From NCBI GenBank assembly GCA_030612725.1, contig JAUWNJ010000009.1:40322-104321 (forward strand): 64,000 bases of DNA, in the 5' to 3' direction. Below, piece by piece: positions 1-9,551 of this stretch. How positions within the stretch are numbered: position 1 is the stretch's first letter; each line of letters starts with the position of its first letter. The notes beneath the pieces were generated by a model. That model was not told the origin of the DNA and made no database searches. It saw nothing but the letters and a program-made list of their open reading frames with translations. Source of the DNA: Planctomycetales bacterium (GTDB taxonomy: Bacteria > Planctomycetota > Phycisphaerae > SM23-33). The position numbers and the translations under genes are program-made.

Positions 1-797
1 ATAAACCAATCACGAAGCACGTCCCAGGCTTCGATCCCCGCGAATATCAGCCAGGAGATGTTGACGGCTGTGATGACGTCGTAGGGTATCGTCATCCGGC
101 TCCACCGCCACAGGCGAATCTTAAGCCACCAGTTCCCCTTGCGCGGATCGGTTACTGGACTCTTTCCGTCTATGACAGCCTTTGTGTAAAAAATCCTGCG
201 AAGGACGGTCAGCAGGGGCAATGCCGCCTGCTGGAGGACCATTGCCGGGACGTTGTAGGCGAAGGTTCCGATGAGAATGGCAGCCGACCGCTCGCCCCGC
301 TGCCAGTAGCCGACGGTGCAGGACGTGATGATGTCTTCCGCCCGGGCGCGAGTGTACGAAATCATAAACGCATTGAAAAACGCCAGCATACTCAGGAAGA
401 CGAATGTAACGTTAGCCGGCGACCGGGCGGCGTAATAGACGGCGATACCGGCATAGACGGCGAAATCGCTGTAGCGGTCGAGCGTGCTGTCGAGGAATGC
501 GCCGAAGGGCGTTTTCTTATCGGCGATGCGTGCCACGGCTCCGTCGAGCATGTCGCAGGCAGACGATAGTATCAGCAGCCCGCCGGCCAGCAGGAGGTAC
601 GCATTTGCGCCGCTATATGGATCGAGCGTCCATGCGAATCGGCTTCCCGCGCCGATGGCGTAGCAGACCCCCGCAGCCGCTGTGATGACCATCCCCGTCA
701 ACGTCAGCGCATTGGGCGAGACACCGACTTTGATAAGCCCGCGCGCGACGAAATCGCGTGCAATCATAAACCCGTTACCAATCGCCCGTCCGATCAT
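1..797 (-). CDS. CDP-alcohol phosphatidyltransferase family protein (partial, 3' end beyond window)
   Basis: Minus-strand frame open from ATG at 797 to the window edge (absent from the ORF track because it has no stop). Translation contains DMLDGAVARIADKKTPFGAFLDSTLDRYSD, matching the family motif DxxDGxxARx8GxxxDxxxD; multiple TM segments. Confidence 0.9.
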   Translation of the reverse strand, partial: MIGRAIGNGFMIARDFVARGLIKVGVSPNALTLTGMVITAAAGVCYAIGAGSRFAWTLDPYSGANAYLLLAGGLLILSSACDMLDGAVARIADKKTPFGAFLDSTLDRYSDFAVYAGIAVYYAARSPANVTFVFLSMLAFFNAFMISYTRARAEDIITSCTVGYWQRGERSAAILIGTFAYNVPAMVLQQAALPLLTVLRRIFYTKAVIDGKSPVTDPRKGNWWLKIRLWRWSRMTIPYDVITAVNISWLIFAGIEAWDVLRDWF

Positions 798-854
798 GTG
801 GCTGAATGTACGACAATCCGGCAAAGCAAGCAAGTCAAGACGGGTGGCGTAGCC

Positions 855-1039
855 GCAGTCCGTAGTCCGTAGTCCGTAGGACTCTGCGAGGACTCTGCGA
901 GGACTCTGCGAGAACCCAGATGGGGAACAAAAACGGAACGAAACGGAACGAAACGGAACGATTGGGAACAATTGGGAACGATTGGGAACGATTGGGAACG
1001 AATGGGAACAATTGGGAACGATTGGGAACAATTGGGAAA
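855..1039. repeat. Short tandem repeat block (GTAGTCC; GGACTCTGCGA; CGGAACGAAA; ATTGGGAACG units)
   Basis: Directly visible tandem iterations; the overlapping small ORFs (e.g. 920..1111) are simply translated repeat. Confidence 0.95.
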
Positions 1040-1150
1040 GTTTCCAAAATCCACAAATCCTTGCGAGCCAAGCGTTTATGTTTTTTGAGGTCATTTTTCC
1101 ACCCATTTTAAAAAATCCGCCATTGCCTGGCTTGCCTAAACGGCCCAAGT

Positions 1151-1257
1151 TGATGGTTGACTGGTTGACTGGTTGACTGGTTGATTGGTTGATTGGTTCA
1201 TCTGTTTTTCTTTTCCCTAGTCCCAAGTCCCAAGTCCCTAGTCCCTAGTCCCTATCT
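1151..1257. repeat. Short tandem repeats (GGTTGACT/GGTTGATT units, then AGTCCCAAGTCCCTAGTCCCTA units)
   Basis: Directly visible iterations of 8 to 10 bp units. Confidence 0.9.
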
Positions 1258-1278
1258 GTCCTCTACATTATCTTTTGC

Positions 1279-1415
1279 GTTCGCGTTTGCGCGCGCAAAG
1301 GCGAACACAAAACGGATAGCGACGCCATAAGTCCTTGGTGGCCTTAGGAAAAGTTTTTTTGGAATTTTTCATCTCCCCGATTTTTACGTTCGCCTTTGCG
1401 CGCGCAGATGCGAAC
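1279..1415. repeat. Two copies of a 28-bp near-palindrome GTTCGCSTTTGCGCGCGCARAKGCGAAC
   Basis: Copies at 1279-1306 and 1388-1415, each self-complementary around GCGCGC. Confidence 0.8.
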
Positions 1416-1454
1416 AGATGGATTTTTTCATGGTTTTGAATGTGTGTCCTGATA

Positions 1455-1566
1455 CGGGTGCCGTGGCCGCTGCGTTTGCCTGCCCCCAGGGGGCGGCTAC
1501 GCGGAGATGCGAACGTGAACGTGGTCGCCCCCTGGGGGCAGGCAAACACCGCGGTCACGGCACCCG
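1455..1566. repeat. Family A palindromic element (GGGTGCCGTGGCCGC...GCGGTCACGGCACCC)
   Basis: Long imperfect inverted repeat; shares arms and a GCGAACGTGAACGTGGTCGC core (inverted) with 4175-4254. Confidence 0.9.
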
Positions 1567-1640
1567 GCTCGATGGAAAAATCTTGTAGAGCGGCATATTG
1601 CGGAATACACTTTTTATGGTTCATTAAGGAGTATAGGGCG

Positions 1641-4175
1641 ATGGAAGAGCATTTCGGTGATGAAGTTGCGAAAATGCGTGCGGAGATTGCTTCGCTTCAG
1701 AAACGGCTGCTCGAACTGGAACGTCGAATAAGCGGGCAGGCTGAACCTGCAAAGCCGCCTTTACCATCTCCTAAACCGCCGCCACCGCCGCTTCCGCAGC
1801 GGTCAGTTGTCGAGGCTGTTCCGTCGGGCGAACCGCCTGTCGTGTCGTTACCGCCTTCGGCTCCCGAGCCTGCGACTGCTGACGAACCTGCAAAAAAGAA
1901 ACCTGCCTTATCGCTGGAGCAGCGGGTGGGGGCGAGTTGGCTTAACAAAATCGGAATCGTCGTGCTGATCCTGGCGGCGGTGTTCTTCTTTCAGTATGCA
2001 GCCCAACAAGGCTGGATCAGTCCGACGATTCGTGTTGTCGTAGTGGCGCTGGCGGGTTTGGCGCTGCTTGTGGCGGGCGAATGGACGTTTCGCAAGGCGA
2101 TGCGAATGTTCGCAACCGGCGCGACCGGCGGGGGCATTGCCCTGCTGTACGCGGCTGTTTACGCCGCCAGTCCGAAATTCTACAGCCTGGTGGATACGCC
2201 GACCGCCTTCGCCCTGATGTGCGCGGTAACGCTGATTGGCGTGCTGCTGAGCCTGCGGAGCGGGACATCGGCGACGGCTATTCTCGTCCAGATCGGCGCG
2301 TATGCGACGCCGATGCTGCTGAGTACCGGACGCGACGAGCAGGTAGTCCTGATGATATACCTGATAGTGCTGGCTGTCGGTTTCCTGACAGTCTCCGCCG
2401 TCAAAAAATGGAACACGCTGGCGCCGATCGCGCTGGCCGGCACGATGCTGCTGTTTGGCGGATGGTTCTTCACCTACTACCGCGGCGTCTTATGGGTAAG
2501 GACTTCCGCGTTCGCCTGGTCGCTGTTCGGTCTGTTTCTCATCTATGCGGTAGCCGCTACGTGGGTCAGGCGGGCGCATCAGTTCACCGGCATCGCTGTA
2601 ACGGCTTTGGGCGGGGCGGGGTTAGTGCTGCTCTGGTTTGGAATGAACGATGATATGGCCGCCATCGAAATGGTGGGTCATCTGGTAACGCTGGATGCGA
2701 TTATTTTGGCAGCCTGTCTGCTGCGGCGGTGGCACTGGCTGCGAGCGGGTGTACTGTTCTGGACGGCGGTAACTGTCTTTTTCGTCATCGACCAATGCCA
2801 ATGGTTCGACGAGATTGGTTCCGATAGATTCTTTTCTACCTGGATATGGATATTCTTCGGGCTGTTCACTGTCGATATTCTCATTCGCGCGTGGTGGCGA
2901 AATCGTCGGACGAACGAGCGGCTCGATGCGGTTCTGGCAACGGCTGCGACGGCGGTGATGTTCGCCGCGACGTACGCACTCCTGAATGACAATTACGAAA
3001 AATGGATGGGTCTTTACACAGCCATACTGGCTGTGGCGGCGATTGCATTGGCGATTGGTCTGCTCCGGTTTGGACGGCGGAGAATCCTGGGATATGCATA
3101 CCTTGGCCAGGGGCTGGTCCTGCTGACGCTGGCGATGCCGATTCAGTTCGACAAGGCCTCGCTGACCATCGCGTGGGCGTCGCAGGCAGCCGTTGCGATG
3201 TTGCTCGCCCGCCGGTTGAACATAAGGCTGCTGCTGGCGAAGTCGCCGATTGTGCTGATATTGGCCATTGCGCATTTCGTCATGATAGACATGCCTGACG
3301 ACGCCCGGCTTGCCGCGGTGATGATGACCGTCGGCGGCGTGGAGATTATCTGGTTGATGCTCCTGGCGGCGGGACTGACGGTTTCGGCGTTTGTCTCAGC
3401 GGCGCTGGTTCCCGTCGGCAAGGATAACAAATATATAGCCTGCGGTTTGGTTTGGCTTGGAGCCGGCGTATGGGTCTGGCAAACGTGCATGAACCTCCCG
3501 GCAGTGGCGGTTACGTGGTGGTGGCTGATGCTGGCGTCTCTTGTAGCAGCCGCTGGACTTTGGAGGCGTCGAGAATGGCTGGCAGGAAGCGCCGGCGTAA
3601 TGCTGGCGGCGGTGGCGGGGAAAATACTCGCTTACGATACTTTGTACCTGAATCTTGAGGGGGTAATCCAGGCCGATAGATTCGTCGCTCTGAATTGGCA
3701 GTTTGCCGCCGGTGTTGCGATTGGCGCGATATGCCTGCTGTACGCGAAGGCCCTTTCGCGCCGGTTCCGCGACTGGAAAGACGCCGGCGTTATACAAACG
3801 GTCTCGGTATTGCTGAGTGCGTTGCTGGTGGTGTGGGTTGGAAGTTTCGAAGTGAACCGTTACTTCACCAAGCCACCGGCGGACCTTCCGATAAACGCCG
3901 AACAGGCAGAGCAGATGGCCTATTCGATCTGGTGGGCTGTCTATGCCGCAGGGCTGTTAATCGTGGGTTTTGTAACACGTTATTCGCCGGTTCGATATTT
4001 CGCTCTGGCGATCTTCGCCGTTACGCTGGGAAAGGTTTTTCTGGTCGATATGTCTGATATTGAAGCCGGTTATCGCATCGCGTCATTCCTTGCCCTTGGC
4101 GTGCTGCTCCTGGCGGCATCGTTTCTGTACCAGCGATACTTCCGTGAGGCACTGGCCAAGTGGGACAAAAGATAG
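1641..4175 (+). CDS. DUF2339-type polytopic membrane protein
   Basis: ORF 1440..4175; start chosen at 1641 behind AAGGAG. N-terminal coiled coil, Pro-rich linker, 'LEQRVGASWLNKIGIVVLILAAVFFFQYAAQQGW' followed by many TM helices, typical of DUF2339. Confidence 0.85.
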   Translation: MEEHFGDEVAKMRAEIASLQKRLLELERRISGQAEPAKPPLPSPKPPPPPLPQRSVVEAVPSGEPPVVSLPPSAPEPATADEPAKKKPALSLEQRVGASWLNKIGIVVLILAAVFFFQYAAQQGWISPTIRVVVVALAGLALLVAGEWTFRKAMRMFATGATGGGIALLYAAVYAASPKFYSLVDTPTAFALMCAVTLIGVLLSLRSGTSATAILVQIGAYATPMLLSTGRDEQVVLMIYLIVLAVGFLTVSAVKKWNTLAPIALAGTMLLFGGWFFTYYRGVLWVRTSAFAWSLFGLFLIYAVAATWVRRAHQFTGIAVTALGGAGLVLLWFGMNDDMAAIEMVGHLVTLDAIILAACLLRRWHWLRAGVLFWTAVTVFFVIDQCQWFDEIGSDRFFSTWIWIFFGLFTVDILIRAWWRNRRTNERLDAVLATAATAVMFAATYALLNDNYEKWMGLYTAILAVAAIALAIGLLRFGRRRILGYAYLGQGLVLLTLAMPIQFDKASLTIAWASQAAVAMLLARRLNIRLLLAKSPIVLILAIAHFVMIDMPDDARLAAVMMTVGGVEIIWLMLLAAGLTVSAFVSAALVPVGKDNKYIACGLVWLGAGVWVWQTCMNLPAVAVTWWWLMLASLVAAAGLWRRREWLAGSAGVMLAAVAGKILAYDTLYLNLEGVIQADRFVALNWQFAAGVAIGAICLLYAKALSRRFRDWKDAGVIQTVSVLLSALLVVWVGSFEVNRYFTKPPADLPINAEQAEQMAYSIWWAVYAAGLLIVGFVTRYSPVRYFALAIFAVTLGKVFLVDMSDIEAGYRIASFLALGVLLLAASFLYQRYFREALAKWDKR

Positions 4176-4254
4176 GGTGCCGTGGTCGCGGTGTTTGCGA
4201 CCACGTTCACGTTCGCATATCCGCGTGGCCGCAAACACCGCGGCCACGGCACCC
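4175..4254. repeat. Family A palindromic element between convergent stop codons
   Basis: GGGTGCCGTGGTCGCGGTGTTTGC...GCAAACACCGCGGCCACGGCACCC; first base overlaps the TAG stop of the upstream CDS. Confidence 0.9.
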
Positions 4255-4259
4255 GGCCG

Positions 4260-5429
4260 CTACTTGGCGACTGTGGAGGTTTTGTCTTGCGGGGCGGGTT
4301 CGTAGGTTCCTTCCACCGCTGCCTGACTGTTGGTGGCGATGAAGTCTTCGAGCATCTGGTAAGCTTCGGCGTCGGTGAACTGCTTCGGGGGGTGCTTCAT
4401 TGTATAAGCGGAAACTTCGATTAATGGGCCTGCAAGTCCTCGCTCGCGGGCGAGTTTGCAGCAGCGGATGGCGTCGATCGTCTCGCCTGCGGAATTGGGC
4501 GAATCCTCCACACTCAAACGCAGTTCGATATTCAACGGCACACCGCCGAAACCCCGACCCTCAAGCCGGCAGAAGCATATCTTGTTGTCCTTCTGCCAGG
4601 CGACGAAATCGCTCGGCCCGATGTGAACGGCGTCTGCAGGGAGTGGCACGTCGAGTTGCGACTGGACGGCCTCGGTCTTGGAGATTTTCTTGGAGGTCAG
4701 GCGCGAGCGGTTGAGCATATTGAGGAAGTCGGTATTTCCGCCGGTGTTGAGTTGGTAAGTGGCGTCGATTTTCGCGCCGCGGTCGTGCATGAGTCTGGCA
4801 AGGACGCGGTGGACGATGGTCGCGCCGACCTGGGCCTTTACGTCGTCTCCGATGCACGGGATACCGGCCTGGGTGAATCGCTCGGCCCAGCCGGGGTTCG
4901 ATACGATGAAAACGGGCATGCAGTTTATCAAACTAACGCCGGCTTCGAGGCAGCATTCGGCGTAGAACTCGGTGGCCTGTTGCGAGCCTACGGGCAGGTA
5001 GTTCATGAGGATTTCGGCGCCGCTGTCGCGCAGGAGTTTGACGATATCTTCGGCAGATGCTTCGGGTTTATCGGCGACGACGAAACGCTGATGTTCAGGC
5101 CAGTCCTGCATATGTTCGGCTACGCCGTCCAGGATGTTTCCCATCGTAACGATCAGGTCGTCGTAGCGGAAATTGTCGTAGATGACCTTGGTATTGTTCG
5201 GCGCCGCGAAGACGGCTTCGTGCAGAGGCTTGCCTACCTTGCGGGCGTCGATGTCTATTGCTGCGACGATTTCTATATCGCCGGCGCGGTAGTGGTGAAT
5301 CTCCGGATGCAGCAGTCCTACGCTCTCGGCAGCGGCTTCGTCGGGCGCGTCGTCGTAGTAATGAATCCCCTGAATCAGAGAAGAAGCGCAGTTGCCGATT
5401 CCAACTATAGCTACGCGAATCTTTTCCAT
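4260..5429 (-). CDS. ino1: myo-inositol-1-phosphate synthase
   Basis: MEKIRVAIVGIGNCASSLIQGIHYY... Rossmann start and overall similarity to actinobacterial/archaeal-type MIPS (NYLPVGSQQATEFYAE, LNTGGNTDFLNM). Confidence 0.93.
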   Translation of the reverse strand: MEKIRVAIVGIGNCASSLIQGIHYYDDAPDEAAAESVGLLHPEIHHYRAGDIEIVAAIDIDARKVGKPLHEAVFAAPNNTKVIYDNFRYDDLIVTMGNILDGVAEHMQDWPEHQRFVVADKPEASAEDIVKLLRDSGAEILMNYLPVGSQQATEFYAECCLEAGVSLINCMPVFIVSNPGWAERFTQAGIPCIGDDVKAQVGATIVHRVLARLMHDRGAKIDATYQLNTGGNTDFLNMLNRSRLTSKKISKTEAVQSQLDVPLPADAVHIGPSDFVAWQKDNKICFCRLEGRGFGGVPLNIELRLSVEDSPNSAGETIDAIRCCKLARERGLAGPLIEVSAYTMKHPPKQFTDAEAYQMLEDFIATNSQAAVEGTYEPAPQDKTSTVAK

Positions 5430-5524
5430 CGTATTACCCGCTTCCTTTACTGTTATGGTTCATCTGTTGATTGTAACGCGGATATGCGTTTTCGTCAAGA
5501 AATTGGAAACGGTCAAACAAAACA

Positions 5525-6100
5525 TTAGCAGGGATGCAGGTGTATGAGGAATTCGGTGTTTCCGCCTTTTCCCCGTAGCGGGCTGGTCATCGTTGCCAGT
5601 ATGGCAAAGCCCATTTTTTCGAGTTCCCGGCAGGTTTGGGTGCAAATGTCCGTCGTCTGTTGAGGATCGAGCACTTCCCGACTTGGGGCTTTTTTCCCGT
5701 GGTTCGGCATCTTCGCCAGTTCGTAGTGCGGTTTGAGCAGCGAGACGATGCTGCCTCCGTCGGTCAGCCAGCGGGCGGCGGCTGGGATTATCAGTCGTTG
5801 CGGCGTGAAGGCTACATCGACGACAACCAGGTGAACCTTTTCGTCCGGCTCGTCGGCGTAGAGTGCGTTTGTCCGCTCCATCACGACGACGCGCTCGTCT
5901 TTTCGGAGTTTCCACGCCAGGCAGCCGTAGCCGGTATCGACGGCGAAGACCTTTGCTGCCCCGGCTTGGAGCAGGCAATCGGTGAACCCCCCGACGTTAG
6001 CGCCGAAGTCGGCGCATGTCAGACCGGTAACGTCGATGTCGAAGGCGATCAGAGCGGCGTGAAGTTTCTCCCCGCCACGGGATGTGAATTGGCTTTTCAA
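5525..6100 (-). CDS. TlyA/FtsJ-like rRNA methyltransferase lacking an S4 domain
   Basis: SRGGEKLHAALIAFDI...CADFGANVGGFTDCLLQAGAAKVFAVDTGYG; TTG start with an in-frame stop just upstream, so no N-terminal S4 domain. Confidence 0.8.
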   Translation of the reverse strand: MKSQFTSRGGEKLHAALIAFDIDVTGLTCADFGANVGGFTDCLLQAGAAKVFAVDTGYGCLAWKLRKDERVVVMERTNALYADEPDEKVHLVVVDVAFTPQRLIIPAAARWLTDGGSIVSLLKPHYELAKMPNHGKKAPSREVLDPQQTTDICTQTCRELEKMGFAILATMTSPLRGKGGNTEFLIHLHPC

Positions 6101-6122
6101 GTAATTTCACGGTCGCCGACAT

Positions 6123-6202
6123 CGTAACACGAGCGTCTCACGCAGTGACGCTACGCATCGCCCGCGATTAAAGAAAACATGACCGAGACGGCCATGGCAC
6201 GT
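6123..6202. repeat. Decayed copy of family C palindromic element
   Basis: GTAACACGAGCGTCTCACGCAGTG...CATGACCGAGACGGCCATGGCAC, same layout as 53684-53750. Confidence 0.6.
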
Positions 6203-6206
6203 CGCG

Positions 6207-6476
6207 TTAACCGACGGAAATTTTTTCCAGACGTTTCGCCAGGCGGGATTTCTTCCGGGCTGCGGTGTTTTTGTGGATCGTACCCTTGGCGGCGATTTTA
6301 TCCAGACGCTTATAGACGGTTTTCAACTGCGTCGCAGCCTCATCGGTCTTACCGTCGGCGACGGCTTCGTCGAACGCGCGAACGCTGTCCTTGACGGCCG
6401 ATTTTCGCCAGCGATTAATCAGACGACGTTTTTCATTCTGTCGTATGCGCTTCTTTGCGGAATTCGAATGTGCCAC
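6207..6476 (-). CDS. rpsT: 30S ribosomal protein S20
   Basis: MAHSNSAKKRIRQNEKRRLINRWRKSAVK... canonical bS20. Confidence 0.97.
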   Translation of the reverse strand: MAHSNSAKKRIRQNEKRRLINRWRKSAVKDSVRAFDEAVADGKTDEAATQLKTVYKRLDKIAAKGTIHKNTAARKKSRLAKRLEKISVG

Positions 6477-6651
6477 TTAAAGGTTCTCCTGTCAGTTATA
6501 TTCGCCCCGCAACGGCGAGGCGAACGGGCACTATATCCGATAAAAACGGGAAATGCCACCTAATTTTCTTATTAAAACCCTCGGCCCGCGGAAAAGGAGA
6601 AGCACTCCGTGGGCCGGGGATACGTACCGATTTTCAATTTCCAATTGCCAG

Positions 6652-7878
6652 TTAGCGTTTCCGTCGTCGAATCAGGACGCCGATTCCGCCGATTCCAAGA
6701 ATAACCATCGTTGCCGGTTCGGGAATCTGGATTAACTGTCCGCCGGTTCCACCGTCGAAGACACGGCCGTCGCCCGTATAGGCGCTCGGCGTTTCGCCGT
6801 TCAGGTAGTAAAGCGTCAGGCCGCTCAGGTCGAGTGTCGAACCGGCTAATATGTCGAGGGTCTCGACGTAGAGGACCTCGGCCAGTGCGTCCTGCTGGTT
6901 GTTCGACGCATCGACCAGTGTCAGGTTGGAGCCTTTGGTGGCGGTTCCGACCGTCAGGCCTTCCAGTGCGAAGTTCTCGGTCAACCCAGCCATAACAGCG
7001 CCAAGGTCAGCGCCGCCGACTTCGCAGTTGGCCGTCTTGTCGGTGCCGTTCTCGAACACGAAGGTAATGTTGTTGAGTCCGGCCAGACCTGTCACGGAAG
7101 CGTCGGTTGTCCTGTTCTCGATGTAGGTGTTCCCGCCGGTCAGGCGGATACTGGAACCTGTAACAGCCGTAACTTTGACGTTGGCCCACGTGTCATGCTC
7201 GCCGAACTTGACGCCGCCATTGTTGAAGTAGATGTTGGCCGAGTTATCCAGAATGTTGAACTCACTCGTGTTGGTCGTACCGCTGACAGACATCTTCCAA
7301 CCATGGAACGCTCCGCCGCTAACGTTGGCGATGCCTTTGCCGCCGCCGTAGCCGATCATTACGCCTGTACCACTGTTGAAGTCGCCGCCACTGAAGTTGA
7401 GAGTGCCGGTGGCGCCGTTGTTATAGCCGATGCCTGTGCCATAACCGTAGAAATTGCCCCCGGTCATGTTCAGCGTGCCGTTACCGCCGGCATCGCGGCC
7501 AACGTAGCTCCAGGTGGCCTTGTACCAGGAGCCGGCGCCAACATTTACGACGCCCGTTCCGCCGGCGTAACCGACGTAGGCACTAGTCAGGGTATTGTAG
7601 AATCCGGCGCCGGCGCCGGCTATGGTCATCGTACCGGAACCAGTCGATGTGCCGACGTACAGAGTATTTGCCGCGCAACGGGGGGCGGCATCAGATACGC
7701 ATATCCCGCCGTTTTCGATATAGACCATGTCGGCGGTTGTCGGCGTGCCATTGGGGCTCCATGCGGTGGTTGTGTTCCAGTTACCATTGGCGACGTTCCA
7801 GTAGTAATCTGTGGCTTGGGCCTGTCCGGCCAGTGCTAACATCACCACTACTGCCAATAAAATCGTTGCATTTCTCAT
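6652..7878 (-). CDS. PEP-CTERM sorting-domain exported repeat protein
   Basis: Signal peptide MRNATILLAVVVMLALAGQAQA, repeated VGxxGGxGxxNxxGG units, C-terminal IPEPATMVILGIGGIGVLIRRRKR. Start set at 7878 behind GGAG. Confidence 0.9.
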   Translation of the reverse strand: MRNATILLAVVVMLALAGQAQATDYYWNVANGNWNTTTAWSPNGTPTTADMVYIENGGICVSDAAPRCAANTLYVGTSTGSGTMTIAGAGAGFYNTLTSAYVGYAGGTGVVNVGAGSWYKATWSYVGRDAGGNGTLNMTGGNFYGYGTGIGYNNGATGTLNFSGGDFNSGTGVMIGYGGGKGIANVSGGAFHGWKMSVSGTTNTSEFNILDNSANIYFNNGGVKFGEHDTWANVKVTAVTGSSIRLTGGNTYIENRTTDASVTGLAGLNNITFVFENGTDKTANCEVGGADLGAVMAGLTENFALEGLTVGTATKGSNLTLVDASNNQQDALAEVLYVETLDILAGSTLDLSGLTLYYLNGETPSAYTGDGRVFDGGTGGQLIQIPEPATMVILGIGGIGVLIRRRKR

Positions 7879-8156
7879 TTTTGCTCTCCTAATAAAAAAG
7901 ACTCTCCGAAATGTTCCCTCCTTCGCGCTGCGTTGCGCAAAAGCAGAGTCGGCGGACCATCCGCCAAACCAAAAATCCGAATTGATTCCACCTCCCTTCC
8001 TCTCTACCAAACTGACTTGCAAAAACACATCAGACTCTTTTACGATTCTATCCGACTTATGATTTTATCCGAGTTTCCTATTGAGTCAAGACCGCTTTGG
8101 GGTTAATATTTTTTCTGTTTGCGACAAACAAAAACACCATACTTTGGAGCCCGAAA

Positions 8157-9326
8157 ATGAAGTGTCTAAAAAGAGTCGTAGCGGATATCCCTTTGGAGTT
8201 TCGGTTTGCCCGTCAGGTTATCCGGGGCGTTTATCGGTACGCCCAATCGCACTGTCAATGGGTGCTCGGTATCGGATTGCCCCGCAGACCCGGCAGTGTA
8301 TTGCGAGACAAAAGCGTAGTCGGAATAATCTCAATGCGTCAGCCCGGCGATTACGTGCCCGTCGCTCAGAATTATGGCTTGAAGGCGGTTGGAACAGGGA
8401 TGTGGACGGATGTACGGGAGTTCACTGCTTTGCCGTACGTGGACGTGGACCCGAATGCGATAGGTGAAATGGCCGCTGATTATTTCATCGAGCGAGGTTT
8501 TCGCAGTTTCGGGATGTTCACCACTGCTGATTGCTTCCACGGTCAGTCTCGCGGCGAGGCCTTTGTCGCAGCGTTGCGACGACGGAAACTTCCCTGTGAC
8601 ATATTCGACCCCAAAAAGAAATACCCGTCACGCGGCAAACCGTTGTCCACCGTTACCGATTACAACGAATGCATACGCCGCTGGCTGGTGGGTCTGGCCA
8701 AACCGCTGGCCGTCTTCACCCTCAACGACCCCATCGGAGCGTGGATATGCGCAATATGCTATAGGAGCGATATCCGCGTCCCGGAGGAAGTCGCCGTCCT
8801 CGGCGCCGACAACGACGAGATATTCTGCAATATATGCGGCCCGCCTCTTTCCAGTATCCGGATGCCGGTCGAGCAGGTCGGTTATGAAGCGGCCAGGCTT
8901 CTGGACGCCATGCTCCGAGGCAGGAGAGTTCCCAAGCGTCCCATCCTGCTTCCGCCGATAGATGTGGTAACGCGACAGAGCACCGACATAATGGCTGTCG
9001 ATGACCGCCGTTTCGTCGAGGCAGTGCGGTTCATCCGCGAGCACGCCTGCGAAGGCATTCGCGTCAAGCACGTAACAGCGGCGTCAACGCTGCCGAAACG
9101 AATGATGGAGCGGCAGTTCAAGGAGATACTTGGACGAGGCCCGTTCGCGGAGATCCGCCGGGTCCAGGTCGAAAGGATTAAAATGCTCCTGTCGCAGACC
9201 GACAAGACGCTTGAGGCAATAGCGCCGGATTGCGGATTCGGTAACATTTCGCACATGAGCGTGGCGTTCAAAAAGGCCACCGGCATGGCGCCCGGGGCAT
9301 ACCGCAGGCAGTTCCGAAGCCGATGA
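8157..9326 (+). CDS. XylR-type AraC-family transcriptional regulator (periplasmic-binding-like sensor plus AraC HTH)
   Basis: LacI/PBP-like sensor (VAVLGADNDEIFCNICGPPLSSIRMPVEQVGYEAARLLD) followed by an AraC HTH (IAPDCGFGNISHMSVAFKKATGMAPGAYRRQF). Confidence 0.9.
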   Translation: MKCLKRVVADIPLEFRFARQVIRGVYRYAQSHCQWVLGIGLPRRPGSVLRDKSVVGIISMRQPGDYVPVAQNYGLKAVGTGMWTDVREFTALPYVDVDPNAIGEMAADYFIERGFRSFGMFTTADCFHGQSRGEAFVAALRRRKLPCDIFDPKKKYPSRGKPLSTVTDYNECIRRWLVGLAKPLAVFTLNDPIGAWICAICYRSDIRVPEEVAVLGADNDEIFCNICGPPLSSIRMPVEQVGYEAARLLDAMLRGRRVPKRPILLPPIDVVTRQSTDIMAVDDRRFVEAVRFIREHACEGIRVKHVTAASTLPKRMMERQFKEILGRGPFAEIRRVQVERIKMLLSQTDKTLEAIAPDCGFGNISHMSVAFKKATGMAPGAYRRQFRSR

Positions 9327-9551
9327 ATCGATTGCGGGATGCCTGATATTCTGTAATTCGTTTCCCGAAAAGTAGTAATGCGTGTCGGCGAATTGTCCGA
9401 TGTTGTATCGGGACATGGTGTGAGTGTATGTACACAAAAGGCGCCGATTATGGCGAGTAGGGATGGATATTCTCCGCGATCACGCCGGGGCCACTTCAAG
9501 GCAAGTTCGTGGCGACTTTTTTACCGCAATTATCACCAAGGAATAGTCTAA

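Noticed and set aside
794-1176. Listed small ORFs such as GTKRNETERLGTIGNDWERLGTNGNNW as a repeat protein
   Set aside because: They are translations of the ATTGGGAACG tandem array, open on both strands, with no independent coding evidence.
855-1257. Possible CRISPR array from regularly repeated short units
   Set aside because: Units are 7 to 11 bp and directly tandem with no unique spacers; no cas genes in the window.
4623-5528. 301-aa plus-strand ORF opposite ino1
   Set aside because: Antisense to a clear conserved gene; shadow ORF from GC-rich codon bias.
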